Source: Leptospira broomii serovar Hurstbridge str. 5399
GTDB taxonomy: Bacteria > Spirochaetota > Leptospiria > Leptospirales > Leptospiraceae
Length of the DNA stretch: 64,000 nt
Reading direction: 5' to 3'
NCBI RefSeq assembly: GCF_000243715.2
Contig: NZ_AHMO02000007.1
Span: 310,001 to 374,000 of the forward strand
Shown here: one piece after another, positions 9,186 to 18,517 of the stretch
Layout: each line of letters starts with the position of its first letter
How positions within the stretch are numbered: the stretch's first letter is position 1
Notes under the pieces: model-generated
What the model was told of the DNA's origin: nothing
What the model saw: the letters and a program-made list of their open reading frames with translations, nothing else
The model's database searches: none
Position numbers and translations under genes: made by a program

Positions 9186-11558
9186 TTAGACTAGAGCCGG
9201 CTCCGTACTATCGCTGCGTTCGGGGTCCTTCCGAGAGACGATTTGCTTTAAAACGGCTATGGTCGTCCTGAATTTTGTCCGGCTTCCTGTCAGTCGATAT
9301 AAGGCCACTAGATGTTTTAGGTTGCGAACGTTCTCGGGTTCTCGGGAACGTAATTTTTCGGAATACTCCAATGACTTCCAATAATCCTTGGTTTTTCTTA
9401 AGCAATACGAAGTGTAAAAGATATATTCGTTATCGAACGGTACCTTGGAGAGGTAGGCTTCGCAATAACTCGCGCCTTCCTCGTAATCCTTCGCATTAAT
9501 GCAAATTCGTGCAAGCTGCTTATGAAGCGCCGGGTCGGAGTCGTCCAGTGTTAGGGCTTTTTTGAATAGCGCTTTAGTTTTTTCGTAACTTCCTTTCTTG
9601 TATTCCCGAATTCCTTCCTGCAAAAGCTGATTGTATTCTTCAGGTACGATTTTCGGCTCGGAGGGCACGGTTGCTTCTTTAAATCCGACCCTCATTAGAC
9701 TTAAATCATCCGAAATCTCTCCCGCCGCCGAAATTAATCGTTCAAGATCTTGCAAATTTCCGTTGGCAAGTTCCACGAATCGAAGAAATAAGAACTCATC
9801 TTCGTTCATAGAAGGTTCTTCCTTATTAGGATCAGTAATTAAAATATCGTCTCGACCGTCGGATCCGATAAAAACCACATCCCCTTTTTCCAACTTATAA
9901 ACTCTGACCAACGGCTCGGTAGAGTTCTCCGAAAATCCTAATTTTCGTAGCGCTAACTCCGGATCCAGGAAGGTCGCTTTGCCGTCGCGATATAGCACCA
10001 TATTTGGATGTTCCGCATTCAGGGAATAAAGGGCGCCGGTCTCTTCGTCCAGTAGACAAATTAAAGCGGAAACTAACATGGTCCCGTCGAATGTTACGAA
10101 TACGTTTTGCAATTCAGTATAACAGTCTTTCAGCCATTTTTCCGGAGTTTTCCGTTGGTTTGTCCTGGAAAGCTGAGTTCTAGTCAGAATCGCCTTGAAT
10201 ACGGTGCCCATAACTAAAGCACCTCCGGCGCCTTGAATCGACTTGCCCATCGCGTCGGAGTTCATCAGCACCAGATATTTTTTTCCGTAAAGAGTGATTT
10301 CGCTTATCGAAACCAAATCGCCGCCGATGTCCGAATCTCTTTTTCTAAAAGTAAAGGTTTTCTTTTGTCTTAAGATAGATTGGATTTTAGTGGACGGCCC
10401 GTTGTAATCTAGCGTCGCTAATGGCCGAAGAAGTAGGGAAGTGAGATAATAATCTCCGTCCTGCTTTTCCTTCAGAGCACGTAGATCGGTTAAGGTTTCC
10501 TGAAGTTCGTGAGTCTTTTCCTCGACTTTCTTTTCCAAAAAGAGTTGGTGATCTAGTAGGTCTTTTTTCATTCCCACGAAGACTTCCGCCATTTCACCCA
10601 GTTCGTCCGACCTTTCTAGATCCACGATTTTTGACTCGTCTTCCGCGGGGTTTTTCATGGCAAAGTTCAACGCTTTGACGGCATGAATAATATCGCGTGA
10701 GAAGAAATAAGAAGTGATTAGGATTCCTCCGAACACGAAGAGCGCGATCAATCCGCAATAGATCCAAAGGTTCCGAGTAGATTCATATAGATCGGTTTCG
10801 TCGATCATCAATACGAATTCCAATTTCAAATTGCTTAGGCCTTCGTACGGTATTTTCGTGAGATAGAGGTGCTTATCCTCGAACTTTAGTCGAGTTCCGT
10901 CGTTCAGGGAGGCCAGCGTTTTTTGTTCCAAATATTTTGCGATGAGAGTGTCGGAGGATGCTACAAGCTTTCCCTTTTCGAAGATCGCCATATGAACGTC
11001 TTCGGATCCGACGATCGATTTGAGAAATTTTTCGTTTACCACCTGCCCTACAAGCATCAACCCCCCACGGAGCGGAGCGGTGATGCGAAGACCTAAGCCG
11101 CTATGGCCGATTTCCAAAGTAGACGCTCCACCTCCCTGCAATGCCTCTTGCACGATTTTTTGTTTGGATTTATCGTCGCCGAAATCTTTGGGGCGATGAA
11201 ATCGAAAAAAGACGACTCCCTTGGTATCCAGGAGTTCGAAAATCGATAGATCGTATTGCGCCATGATACCTTTGATATAGTCGAAATTGGCTAAGAGCAA
11301 AGGCCGATTATTATTTAGTCCGCTTTCCAGAATGGATCTAGTCTTTTGATTTCTTTCTATTTCTTTTAATAAGAGACGAATCACCTCGTCTTTATGTTGT
11401 AGTTCTTTGCGAAACTCAAAAGCTCGATCCAGAGCTCTCTTGTTCTGCGGCTCGTTTTTGACTCGATCGATCATTTGAATGAACGTAAAAGCCAGTATGA
11501 GAACGAGAAGGAGCTGACTAGCTCCTAAAATAATGAAGATTTTTTGTCTAAAACTCAT
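9186..11558 (-). CDS. Membrane sensor SpoIIE/PP2C phosphatase with TPR tail
   Basis: 790 residues in this order: membrane helix (about 6-27), an extracytoplasmic sensor region of the Cache kind (to about 262), second membrane helix (LWIYCGLIALFVFGGILI), HAMP-like linker and coiled coil (about 290-375), a SpoIIE/PP2C phosphatase domain (about 390-620, with SDIGGDLV, MNSDAMGKSIQGAGGALVMG and FIGSDGRDD marking metal-binding acidic positions), and C-terminal TPR repeats (about 640-780). It should sense an external signal and dephosphorylate a STAS protein; the STAS gene two genes downstream is the obvious candidate. The gap to the NAD-kinase-like gene is 75 bases, so the three are likely one operon. 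Confidence 0.88.
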   Translation of the reverse strand: MSFRQKIFIILGASQLLLVLILAFTFIQMIDRVKNEPQNKRALDRAFEFRKELQHKDEVIRLLLKEIERNQKTRSILESGLNNNRPLLLANFDYIKGIMAQYDLSIFELLDTKGVVFFRFHRPKDFGDDKSKQKIVQEALQGGGASTLEIGHSGLGLRITAPLRGGLMLVGQVVNEKFLKSIVGSEDVHMAIFEKGKLVASSDTLIAKYLEQKTLASLNDGTRLKFEDKHLYLTKIPYEGLSNLKLEFVLMIDETDLYESTRNLWIYCGLIALFVFGGILITSYFFSRDIIHAVKALNFAMKNPAEDESKIVDLERSDELGEMAEVFVGMKKDLLDHQLFLEKKVEEKTHELQETLTDLRALKEKQDGDYYLTSLLLRPLATLDYNGPSTKIQSILRQKKTFTFRKRDSDIGGDLVSISEITLYGKKYLVLMNSDAMGKSIQGAGGALVMGTVFKAILTRTQLSRTNQRKTPEKWLKDCYTELQNVFVTFDGTMLVSALICLLDEETGALYSLNAEHPNMVLYRDGKATFLDPELALRKLGFSENSTEPLVRVYKLEKGDVVFIGSDGRDDILITDPNKEEPSMNEDEFLFLRFVELANGNLQDLERLISAAGEISDDLSLMRVGFKEATVPSEPKIVPEEYNQLLQEGIREYKKGSYEKTKALFKKALTLDDSDPALHKQLARICINAKDYEEGASYCEAYLSKVPFDNEYIFYTSYCLRKTKDYWKSLEYSEKLRSREPENVRNLKHLVALYRLTGSRTKFRTTIAVLKQIVSRKDPERSDSTEPALV

Positions 11559-11842
11559 AAAGTTACCCGGAAACTTGAAACTGACTTTGCAGAAATTGAA
11601 TGAGAACGCTTAGAATTTTCAGCCTAGTAATTCCTCGTTTAGTCAACGAGATCTAAAATTTACGCTTTAATGATCCCAACGGTACTAAGGAATCGTGAAA
11701 ATACCGTTACAAATACGGGTCGGAATCGCATTTTGGCGTTTAGGCGAAGGTCGATGCAGTTGACATAAGATGTCGAGGTTTTCAACCTTTTCAAAAATTC
11801 GGAGCGGAATATCTTCTTCCGCCTGATATCGAGGGAAGAAAG

Positions 11843-12331
11843 ATGGAATCGCAGGAATCTCAAAAACAAGGGTACCCGTTTCGCCCACTGCAGGACTTTG
11901 TTCTCGGGGAAGTCCTAGGTAGAACTTTGGAGAGGCTAGGAACTCCTATCCAGGAAACGGAAGCGGCAATACTTTCCCATTTAAATCAGGGTATCAAAGA
12001 ATTTCAATTTACTCCGAACTCTAAAAAACAGGTGCTTTTACAGAGTATGCCTAGTCAGTTTCGTTCTTTTTTGGAACTTGGAAAAGAATTAGAGCTCTTG
12101 GAGGTTTTGCATAAAACCATCGCCGTCGAAGGTCGATTGGATCTGGCTCTGGAGCTTATCGAATGGATTTTTACCGGATTCGAAAAGGAAGATCTGGTGC
12201 GCAGGCTTTTCAAGTTGGTTCTAAACGGAAAAGTAGAATTGAAGCCGGAATTTTACTCGGTGCTCAAAGAAGAATACGAAAAAGAAATGTTGGGAGATTT
12301 AGGAAAGCTTCGGAAGGAAAATCACGACTAA
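11843..12331 (+). CDS. Helical protein of unknown function
   Basis: 162 residues, predicted mostly alpha-helical, no signal peptide or membrane segment. A good ribosome-binding site (GAGGGAAG) precedes the ATG. The sequence has Leu/Glu-rich helices (LELGKELELLEVLHKTIA) but no motif I recognise. It ends just before a perfect palindromic terminator shared with the convergent desaturase gene. Confidence 0.7.
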   Translation: MESQESQKQGYPFRPLQDFVLGEVLGRTLERLGTPIQETEAAILSHLNQGIKEFQFTPNSKKQVLLQSMPSQFRSFLELGKELELLEVLHKTIAVEGRLDLALELIEWIFTGFEKEDLVRRLFKLVLNGKVELKPEFYSVLKEEYEKEMLGDLGKLRKENHD

Positions 12332-12343
12332 AACGTTAGTCAA

Positions 12344-12379
12344 GAAATTCCCTCGCGTAAATTTACGCGAGGGAATTTC
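12344..12379. terminator. Perfect 36-bp palindromic bidirectional terminator
   Basis: The 36 bases are a perfect palindrome (18-base arms centred on AAATTT) with a G+C-rich mid-stem (CCCTCGCG/CGCGAGGG) flanked by A/T tracts. It lies between the convergent gene ends at 12331 and 12390, the expected place for a terminator working on both strands. Confidence 0.85.
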
Positions 12380-12389
12380 CTAAAAACTT

Positions 12390-13196
12390 TTATGCAACGT
12401 CGGCAAGGGGAGAGCGAGGAGTTCCGGGAAGTTCTTGCCTTCCTTTTTCGGTCCAAACGGCTCTTTGAATTTTGATGATTCTTAGGAAATGCAGAGCTTT
12501 CATAACTTGATAAGTAAAGTCGATTTCAAACCAACGAAACGCGAAGTTCGGAGAATTCGGATGAGCATGGTGATTGTTTTGGTACAACTCTCCGAGAATC
12601 AGAATATCGATCGGCAGGGTATTTTTTGAATTATCCGGATTCTTTGCATGATTCCGATATCCGTACATATGACCGCACCAGTTAACGATCGCGCCATGAA
12701 CCGGACTCATTAAATAATGAATGGGAAGAAGCGCATAAAGCCAGAGAGCGTCTCCCGGAACAAACGCTATATAAAATAGAGTGTAAGAAGTTCCGAAGAA
12801 TAAACGAACGAACCAAGAATCCGCAAATCGATCAAAGAACGGCATCTCGGGATAGTTTCCTCTGAATTCCTTTTCGACATCCGTTTTATGATTTAGAATG
12901 TTTTCGTACGTCACTGCGGTAGTCCACATCATATCCAAGAAGCCGGTAGAAGCGATAGGTGAATGCGGGTCTTTAGCGGTATCGCTATATGCATGATGTT
13001 GACGATGTAGTATGGCATATGCGCGAGGATTTAAATAAGAAGACCCTTGAACGAAGAACGTAAAGAAATAAAAGAACTTTTCCCAGAAACGGTTTAGCTT
13101 GAACATTTGATGGGCTGAATAGCGGTGCAGGAAAAAAGACTGCACAAAGGCCGCTAAAAACCAATGTCCTGCGAAAAAGCTTAGAATGATTGCCAT
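12390..13196 (-). CDS. Membrane fatty-acid (acyl-CoA type) desaturase
   Basis: 268 residues with the three histidine boxes of the stearoyl-CoA/delta-9 desaturase family: HRYSAH near the N-terminus, HRQHHAYSD at about 63-71 and NNHHAHPN near 208. These ligate the di-iron centre that introduces a double bond into a fatty-acyl chain. Membrane helices lie between the boxes ([17 protein letters not shown] and [20 protein letters not shown]). Length is slightly shorter than eukaryotic members and typical for bacteria. It probably adjusts membrane fluidity. Transcribed alone, with a shared terminator downstream. Confidence 0.9.
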   Translation of the reverse strand: MAIILSFFAGHWFLAAFVQSFFLHRYSAHQMFKLNRFWEKFFYFFTFFVQGSSYLNPRAYAILHRQHHAYSDTAKDPHSPIASTGFLDMMWTTAVTYENILNHKTDVEKEFRGNYPEMPFFDRFADSWFVRLFFGTSYTLFYIAFVPGDALWLYALLPIHYLMSPVHGAIVNWCGHMYGYRNHAKNPDNSKNTLPIDILILGELYQNNHHAHPNSPNFAFRWFEIDFTYQVMKALHFLRIIKIQRAVWTEKGRQELPGTPRSPLADVA

Positions 13197-13816
13197 GAAG
13201 GGCTCCTCTCGGTTGTACCTTTTTCTTTATACGAGCCCGAGATTTAAGGTTTGTTGCGAAAAAGGAGGGAACTTTTTGAAAAAATTTTCGATTCAATGGC
13301 CGGCAATTTCGACAGGATTTATAGAATCGCCCGACGGAATCGCCTATAACACGTCTTAAATATTACAATACGATGAATGGGAAAAATATATGTCCCTTTT
13401 TGATTTTTAGAATTCGCTTAGAAGCGTAACGATATCGCCAGCTCTCGTTGAAATTCCCTTTTTCGGGATTTTATCGGAGGGATAGATAGAATGGATTAAT
13501 CTTAGGGATTAAAAACCTTAAGAAGCCTTCTGTATCGAGGAATTCCGTCAAGAGAGCGTTGCGGAGATTCAAGGAAGTTGCGATGTGTGGGAACTTTCCA
13601 ATTTTTCTTTTTCTCCGGAAAATTCATTGGATGGTATGAACGCTACAGCAAGCCCGAATAAAAAGATATAGATGAAAATCTGTACCAATTTCATGTACGA
13701 TATGACGTATCTTTTTTCGAGTTCTAACGCGTTCGAAAAAAAATTTCGGGATTTTTAATCGCGTAAGTTTGTAGATAAAATGTTGACTAACTTGAATCGA
13801 TCGATAACATCCCTCC
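13197..13816. other. 620-bp intergenic region
   Basis: No convincing gene. It holds upstream regions for the desaturase (left) and the small gene at 13817 (right). I see imperfect hairpins (for example GGAAGTT...AACTTTCC around 13571-13602) and the promoter listed separately at its right end. Confidence 0.5.
13783..13810 (+). promoter_or_regulatory. Sigma-70-type promoter giving a leaderless mRNA
   Basis: TTGACT (13783-13788) and TAACAT (13805-13810) are separated by 16 bases, close to the -35/-10 consensus. Six bases after the -10 comes the ATG of the gene at 13817, so the predicted +1 is the start codon itself; no Shine-Dalgarno sequence is present in between. Confidence 0.55.
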
Positions 13817-14056
13817 ATGGATTCGCAAAACGAACAAATACCCACCGGATTCTCTACTGAATCTTGGAATGCCCTAACGCCGGAACAAAAGAAACAATAT
13901 CTGAACGCTACCGCGCAAACCGCCGGTCAGGGCTACGGCCAAGCACCCGCAGCTCCGACCCAAGGACAGATCTATGCCGAGGCCGGAAAGCAAATGCTAC
14001 TCGGGACTATTTTGAGCTTTTTTAGAAGTTTGCTTTATAGGTTTCTCCGATTCTAA
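13817..14056 (+). CDS. Small protein with hydrophobic C-terminus
   Basis: 79 residues. The first half is polar and rich in Gln, Ala, Pro and Gly (TAQTAGQGYGQAPAAPTQG), and the last 25 residues form a hydrophobic/basic helix (MLLGTILSFFRSLLYRFLRF) that could insert in or lie on a membrane. The start is fixed by a promoter six bases upstream. I recognise no family. The transglutaminase-CAP gene starts 26 bases after its stop and may be co-transcribed. Confidence 0.6.
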   Translation: MDSQNEQIPTGFSTESWNALTPEQKKQYLNATAQTAGQGYGQAPAAPTQGQIYAEAGKQMLLGTILSFFRSLLYRFLRF

Positions 14057-14082
14057 TTCGCTTTATACGTATTTCATAATAT

Positions 14083-15504
14083 ATGATTGATAGGCTCGTT
14101 TCTGCAATCTCGCTTGTCTATCTATTCTTATTTTTGAATACCGGCTCCGCAATTGGAGGTCCCTCTGCAAGAAGGACTGGCATCAAAGATGTTTTTTCGG
14201 GAGAGCCGATATTAAAACGATTTCCCCAGCGGTTTAAAATCACTCGTAAACTTAGGATTGCGAGCGGTCAGCCCTCCATTCCGGTCGGGAGCGAGTTTAA
14301 GATAGAAATTCTAATTCCGATTCCGCAAGACGACGAGTCTAGAGAAATTTCCGGTATAAAATACAATGCGGGCGATATCGTAATTTCGCCCGATTCTCAG
14401 CAAAAATTTCTGTATATTACTTCCCAGGATTCCGCTCCCGAAGTTGAAATTACTCATTTAGTAAAAGCATATCGGGCGGACTGGGATCCGGATTTTTTCG
14501 GCGCGGATGTAAAATACGATCCGACTTCCGATTTAGTGATGCGTTATACGGGTAAACACGAACAACTGGATCCGAGTCATCCCAATATAAGACCTTTGGT
14601 GGCTTCCGCGGCGAAAAGAACGTCTAAGCCGTTCGATTTTGCCCGGGAATCGATCAAAGAAATTCAGAAAAAACTAATATGGAAAAATACCGGAAAATAT
14701 GCCACGATCAGTCAGACGTTTGCGAACGGAGGAGGGGATTGCGGCGCTTTAAGTCGCGTTTTGCAATCCATGCTTCGTAGCCAGGGTATCCCGACTAGAT
14801 TCGTTTCCGGGGGAATTCTTAAGAATGGTACCGACTGGAATTGGCATGTTTGGACTGAATTTTACATCTCAGAAAAAGGTTGGGTACCTGCCGATCCTGC
14901 AATGTTCGGAGCCGTTCCTACGGTCGGTTCTATGGATAAAAATCATATATCATTCAATCGCGGTGAAAAAGAAGAAGTTCCCCTTCCTGGAAATCGCAAG
15001 ATAGCCGTTAATTCCGGTCTTCAAAATTATCTTTATTACTATTCCTCTTACGATGGTCGCGGAATTCGTTATGATATGGATGTAAAGGTGGAGGTCCTTG
15101 ACGAGGCGCCTGAAGATTCTTATTACGGCTCGGATTCTTTTTTAAATCGGATTCGGAACTCCTTTTTGGAAAGGATTAACGGAGTTAGGCTCGAATCTGG
15201 ACTTCCATTGCTCGCAAAATCAGTTAAGCTTGAGAAAGCTGCGCAAGATCTTGCGATCGGAATGGTTTCCGGAGACAAGAAAGACTATAATACTTCCCTA
15301 AAGGATCAGGGTTATTCGGCCAAAGGCCTGCTATTGGAAGCTTGGATCGTGGAAGATATCGGACCGGATACAATCTCCGTAAACGCGGATCGATTAGTCA
15401 AAGATCCGAGCTTTGCGAAGACTGGATTTGCAAACGATATAGGCGTTGGAGCGGGGTATAAGCAGGGGAAACTTTACTTTTATGTTATATTAGGAACCGA
15501 GTAA
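14083..15504 (+). CDS. Secreted transglutaminase-like / CAP two-domain protein
   Basis: 473 residues. An N-terminal hydrophobic signal sequence (AISLVYLFLFLNTGSAIG) is followed by a beta-rich region, then a transglutaminase-like core with a complete Cys-His-Asp triad at C220 (GGGDCGALSR), H255 (NWHVWTEF) and D271 (VPADPAMFG). The last 120 residues resemble a CAP/SCP domain (FLERINGVRLESGLPLLAKS, then AAQDLAIGM, and a closing strand LYFYVILG). The triad suggests a protease- or peptidase-like activity on an exported substrate. The pairing of the two domains is unusual to me. No Shine-Dalgarno is evident; the ATG is 26 bases after the previous stop. Confidence 0.75.
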   Translation: MIDRLVSAISLVYLFLFLNTGSAIGGPSARRTGIKDVFSGEPILKRFPQRFKITRKLRIASGQPSIPVGSEFKIEILIPIPQDDESREISGIKYNAGDIVISPDSQQKFLYITSQDSAPEVEITHLVKAYRADWDPDFFGADVKYDPTSDLVMRYTGKHEQLDPSHPNIRPLVASAAKRTSKPFDFARESIKEIQKKLIWKNTGKYATISQTFANGGGDCGALSRVLQSMLRSQGIPTRFVSGGILKNGTDWNWHVWTEFYISEKGWVPADPAMFGAVPTVGSMDKNHISFNRGEKEEVPLPGNRKIAVNSGLQNYLYYYSSYDGRGIRYDMDVKVEVLDEAPEDSYYGSDSFLNRIRNSFLERINGVRLESGLPLLAKSVKLEKAAQDLAIGMVSGDKKDYNTSLKDQGYSAKGLLLEAWIVEDIGPDTISVNADRLVKDPSFAKTGFANDIGVGAGYKQGKLYFYVILGTE

Positions 15505-15516
15505 GAATTATTCGCG

Positions 15517-15700
15517 TTGCTTATGCGGCAACGATGCGTAGGGTGCAAAGCAGTCGCAGCGACAATTCACCCCTTTTTAAGGATCATCGAAAGAAAACGT
15601 CGCAGCGACCGAAGCGATAGCGGAGCCCGGAGCAGCGTGACCCTGAACGAAGAGAAGGGGGCCGCCCTAATTAAGAGTCTCGATATCGATTCGGGATGTC
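15517..15700. repeat. G+C-rich interspersed repeat-like segment
   Basis: Between convergent genes lies a G+C-richer stretch with alternating CGCAGCGAC / CGAAGCGAT / CGGAGCCCGGAGCAGCGT blocks. CGCAGCGAC occurs twice (near 15552 and 15602). The composition differs from both neighbours and matches my recollection of dispersed intergenic elements in Leptospira genomes. A short open frame through it (15517-15705) does not look like a protein. Confidence 0.45.
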
Positions 15701-15714
15701 GGTAAGCGAATCTA

Positions 15715-18081
15715 TTACTTGCAAGAACCGTTAAACTCGAAAGCCCCGATCGAATAACCGTATGCGCCTGCCGGAATAAAGGACGGGGCAGCGACGACGA
15801 CATTTTGGGTTCGAGGATGTGCGTCTATGTCCGAAGTAGTAAACGGCGGAAGTACATTATCATTGATTCCTCCGTATACGGAGTAGCAGGAGGAATTGGA
15901 ACTCAGCATAAAAGTATGATATATGTCCGTCGCCGCGACAAAGCTGGGAGGTTGCGCGTAGTTTTGCGACGCTGCCCCGGCTCCGGATAGATATGTCGGG
16001 ACGCCGCATGCGGTAGAGCTAAGACCTCCGATAATTCCTCCGGGACAAATAGATGAATATGAACTCACCGTCCCCGCCTCATAAGCTAAGGTGGAGCATC
16101 CGTAAAAATTATTTCCTTGAATGGAAGACGTAGCGCTCGCGGTGGTCGTATGATATAGACAGGTGAATCCCGGGCTAGGAGTAAGCAATTGATTATTTAG
16201 TAACCGCACTTGGGAAGATATCATACCGTAACGAATCGCATTCGAGTTGGTCGAAGTTCCGTTCCCGGCATAGATGCTGTTTCCAAGAATGGAAACGTTA
16301 TTCGTGGAAGTGTTGCTTGCTTGGATGAAAATTCCTAAAAAATTGGAAGCGCTGACGCTCGGGTCGATGTATGCAAGAGGATTAATCGTATTGGAATTGA
16401 TCACCAACGTGTTTGCTGCAGTCATATTGCGCATTTCGATTCCAGCCGAATAGTTGGTCGGAAAGACCGCGCCTACCGAATTATATCCGCTGATCTGATT
16501 CCAAGATACGATTCCGGACGAGGCGTCGGCTACTAGTCCAGCGGATGAAGCGCCTCCGCCACCACCGTAAATCGTATTGTATTCGACGATCGTATTATTA
16601 CTGTTTACCATCTGAATCCCGGATAAAAGTCCTCCCGCCGATCCAGGTTGCCCCCCGACGATCGTGTTTTCAAAGATATATAATAAACCTGGGCTAGGAA
16701 TCGAGCCGTTTATGAAAATACCCGTCGTATACGCTTTTGTCGGATCCGCAGATCCGATGATGCCGAAGCCGGAAATTTTTACGACTTCGTTCGCGGTTAA
16801 AACTCCTAGCGAAACGGTGATCGGCGCGCAGGGCGTCGCATATGCGAAACCGCAAGCTCCGGTTCCATCATTGATGATCGTTTGGTATTTTGAAGGCGAT
16901 CTCTTTCCGAAGCCCGGCGCGTATCCCCCCATAATTGAAGTTTTTTGAGAAAGAGCGATCGGAGCTGCGACAGTGTATGTACCTTGCGATACGAAAACAT
17001 GGCAGGAAGTCGCTGCGCAATTAGTGACTCCCTGCTGAATCGTTGCGCAGGGCGCAGCGGGCGTCGAGCAGGCCGGTGCGGCCGCATCGACTCCGGTGGT
17101 GGAAACGTAATATCGGTTTCCCACAAGGGAATAATTTTCCTGTAAAGGAGCTCCCTCTAATAAAGCGTTTCCCCCCGTATCGGTACATCCAGTGATTTTT
17201 AAGTATACGTTTAAAGGCGGATTAAGAGTCGGACTATAACTTCCCGCATTAGGAGTAATCGTAAGAACGTTGCCTAGGACCGACATCGTCGCATACGGAC
17301 CTAAATTGGTAGGGTTAGCGGCGACGGTCGCATCGAGTACGCAGCTTCCAACGACAGGATTTTCGGATAACGTAATGTTAATCGTATCCGTTACTAGAAT
17401 CGCGGTGTTGTCCGCGGGTGAGACCAAAGTAGGGCTAAAGCAATTTAAGATGGCCGCCGGAGGAGCGACTCCGTTTACGATTCCGGTGTTCGACGGTGCC
17501 AGGCGAAAAACGCAAGTTTGGTCGGGCAACGCCTGAAAGATATTTACAGCGAAAGATTGCTGGTCTGCGATCGTTGTCGCGAATTGGTGCGTTCCATTGT
17601 TTGTGATCGATAACTGATCCGCTCCGTTATTGGAAAGGATCAAAGTATCCGTATTACCTGCGGCGATTCCAATCACAGTTACGCTGATCGGATAGAATGC
17701 CACTCCGCATTGGACCTGCACGACGGTTGAAGGAAAAAGGACCTGGCTATTAGGGTTTACAATTTGGCAAATAATCTGAGGGGTTACGACAGGTTGACTA
17801 GTGATGCTTAAAGCGTAATTCGTACCGGGAAGTTGCTTGGTTGGAAACGACTGAATGCCGTTACTGTTGAACGTAAGAACTTCCCCTAGGGAATCGCTGA
17901 CGCTTACCGAAGCAAGGGCGGGCAGACCTGAAACTTGCACTTGGATCGGAAGGGGAGTATTTACGTTTGAACTCAATTGGGAAAAGATTAAAAAATCTAG
18001 AGGGCCCGAATTGGGTCCTTGGTAACATCCCATTCCTAAAAAAGAGATCCAGAAGATCGGAATGATAATTTTTTTATACAT
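15715..18081 (-). CDS. Large lipoprotein with right-handed beta-helix region
   Basis: 788 residues. The signal peptide ends in a spirochaete-type lipobox (FLGMGC), so it should be lipid-anchored, probably on the cell surface. Several Ig-like/bacterial adhesin-like beta modules come first (about 30-320, including one of the Big_5 kind: SPADNTAILVTDTINITL). Next is a DUF1565-like opening (YYVSTTGVDAAAPACS...CATIQQGV) and a right-handed parallel beta-helix with many Asn ladders (NNTIVEYNTIYGGGG, TLVINSNTINP). Low charge, high Ser/Thr/Asn and paired cysteines fit an extracellular protein. Function is unknown; adhesion or polysaccharide binding is possible. Confidence 0.82.
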   Translation of the reverse strand: MYKKIIIPIFWISFLGMGCYQGPNSGPLDFLIFSQLSSNVNTPLPIQVQVSGLPALASVSVSDSLGEVLTFNSNGIQSFPTKQLPGTNYALSITSQPVVTPQIICQIVNPNSQVLFPSTVVQVQCGVAFYPISVTVIGIAAGNTDTLILSNNGADQLSITNNGTHQFATTIADQQSFAVNIFQALPDQTCVFRLAPSNTGIVNGVAPPAAILNCFSPTLVSPADNTAILVTDTINITLSENPVVGSCVLDATVAANPTNLGPYATMSVLGNVLTITPNAGSYSPTLNPPLNVYLKITGCTDTGGNALLEGAPLQENYSLVGNRYYVSTTGVDAAAPACSTPAAPCATIQQGVTNCAATSCHVFVSQGTYTVAAPIALSQKTSIMGGYAPGFGKRSPSKYQTIINDGTGACGFAYATPCAPITVSLGVLTANEVVKISGFGIIGSADPTKAYTTGIFINGSIPSPGLLYIFENTIVGGQPGSAGGLLSGIQMVNSNNTIVEYNTIYGGGGGASSAGLVADASSGIVSWNQISGYNSVGAVFPTNYSAGIEMRNMTAANTLVINSNTINPLAYIDPSVSASNFLGIFIQASNTSTNNVSILGNSIYAGNGTSTNSNAIRYGMISSQVRLLNNQLLTPSPGFTCLYHTTTASATSSIQGNNFYGCSTLAYEAGTVSSYSSICPGGIIGGLSSTACGVPTYLSGAGAASQNYAQPPSFVAATDIYHTFMLSSNSSCYSVYGGINDNVLPPFTTSDIDAHPRTQNVVVAAPSFIPAGAYGYSIGAFEFNGSCK

Positions 18082-18517
18082 CTCTGTCTTACATTCTTTT
18101 GATCGTGTTTACGCGGAATAGCGCCGATTTTCCGCCAACCCAGTCTTCTCTCAATTTCAAGTGAGATTCCTTAACAGATACGATTATAATAACAGTTGTA
18201 AAAACCGAATTATTCATTTGGTAGAAAAAAATAAGCAAGATCGAGCGGATCGGTCCCAAAAATCGAAATTACAAGACGGACAAGGAAAAATTCCGGTATT
18301 CAGATATGAGTCTATAAGTTCACGAAATTTTCAAATCGGTGTAAAATCTATGTATAATATTTCGTCGAATTTCCGGAAACTCTCTTCCAATTTCCCGCCC
18401 TATCAATAATTTATAAACACGGAATCCGAGAATTGCAAGTAGGATTTTAAAGCGGAATTTCCTGCAAAGAAGCCGAGGAACGGTTTAAAGGGATGTCCGG
18501 AGAAGAGACACTGAAAT
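18082..18517. other. 436-bp intergenic region
   Basis: A+T-rich spacer between the lipoprotein start and the meaB stop. No gene or clear structured element seen; an 82-codon frame at 18161-18409 has an Asn/Lys/Ser-rich composition with no recognisable features. Confidence 0.5.

Noticed and set aside
15517..15705. 62-codon frame as a gene
   Set aside because: It lies in the G+C-rich repeat-like segment and an opposite-strand frame is also open there.
18161..18409. 82-codon frame as a gene
   Set aside because: Low-complexity Asn/Lys/Ser composition, no start signal, no family resemblance.
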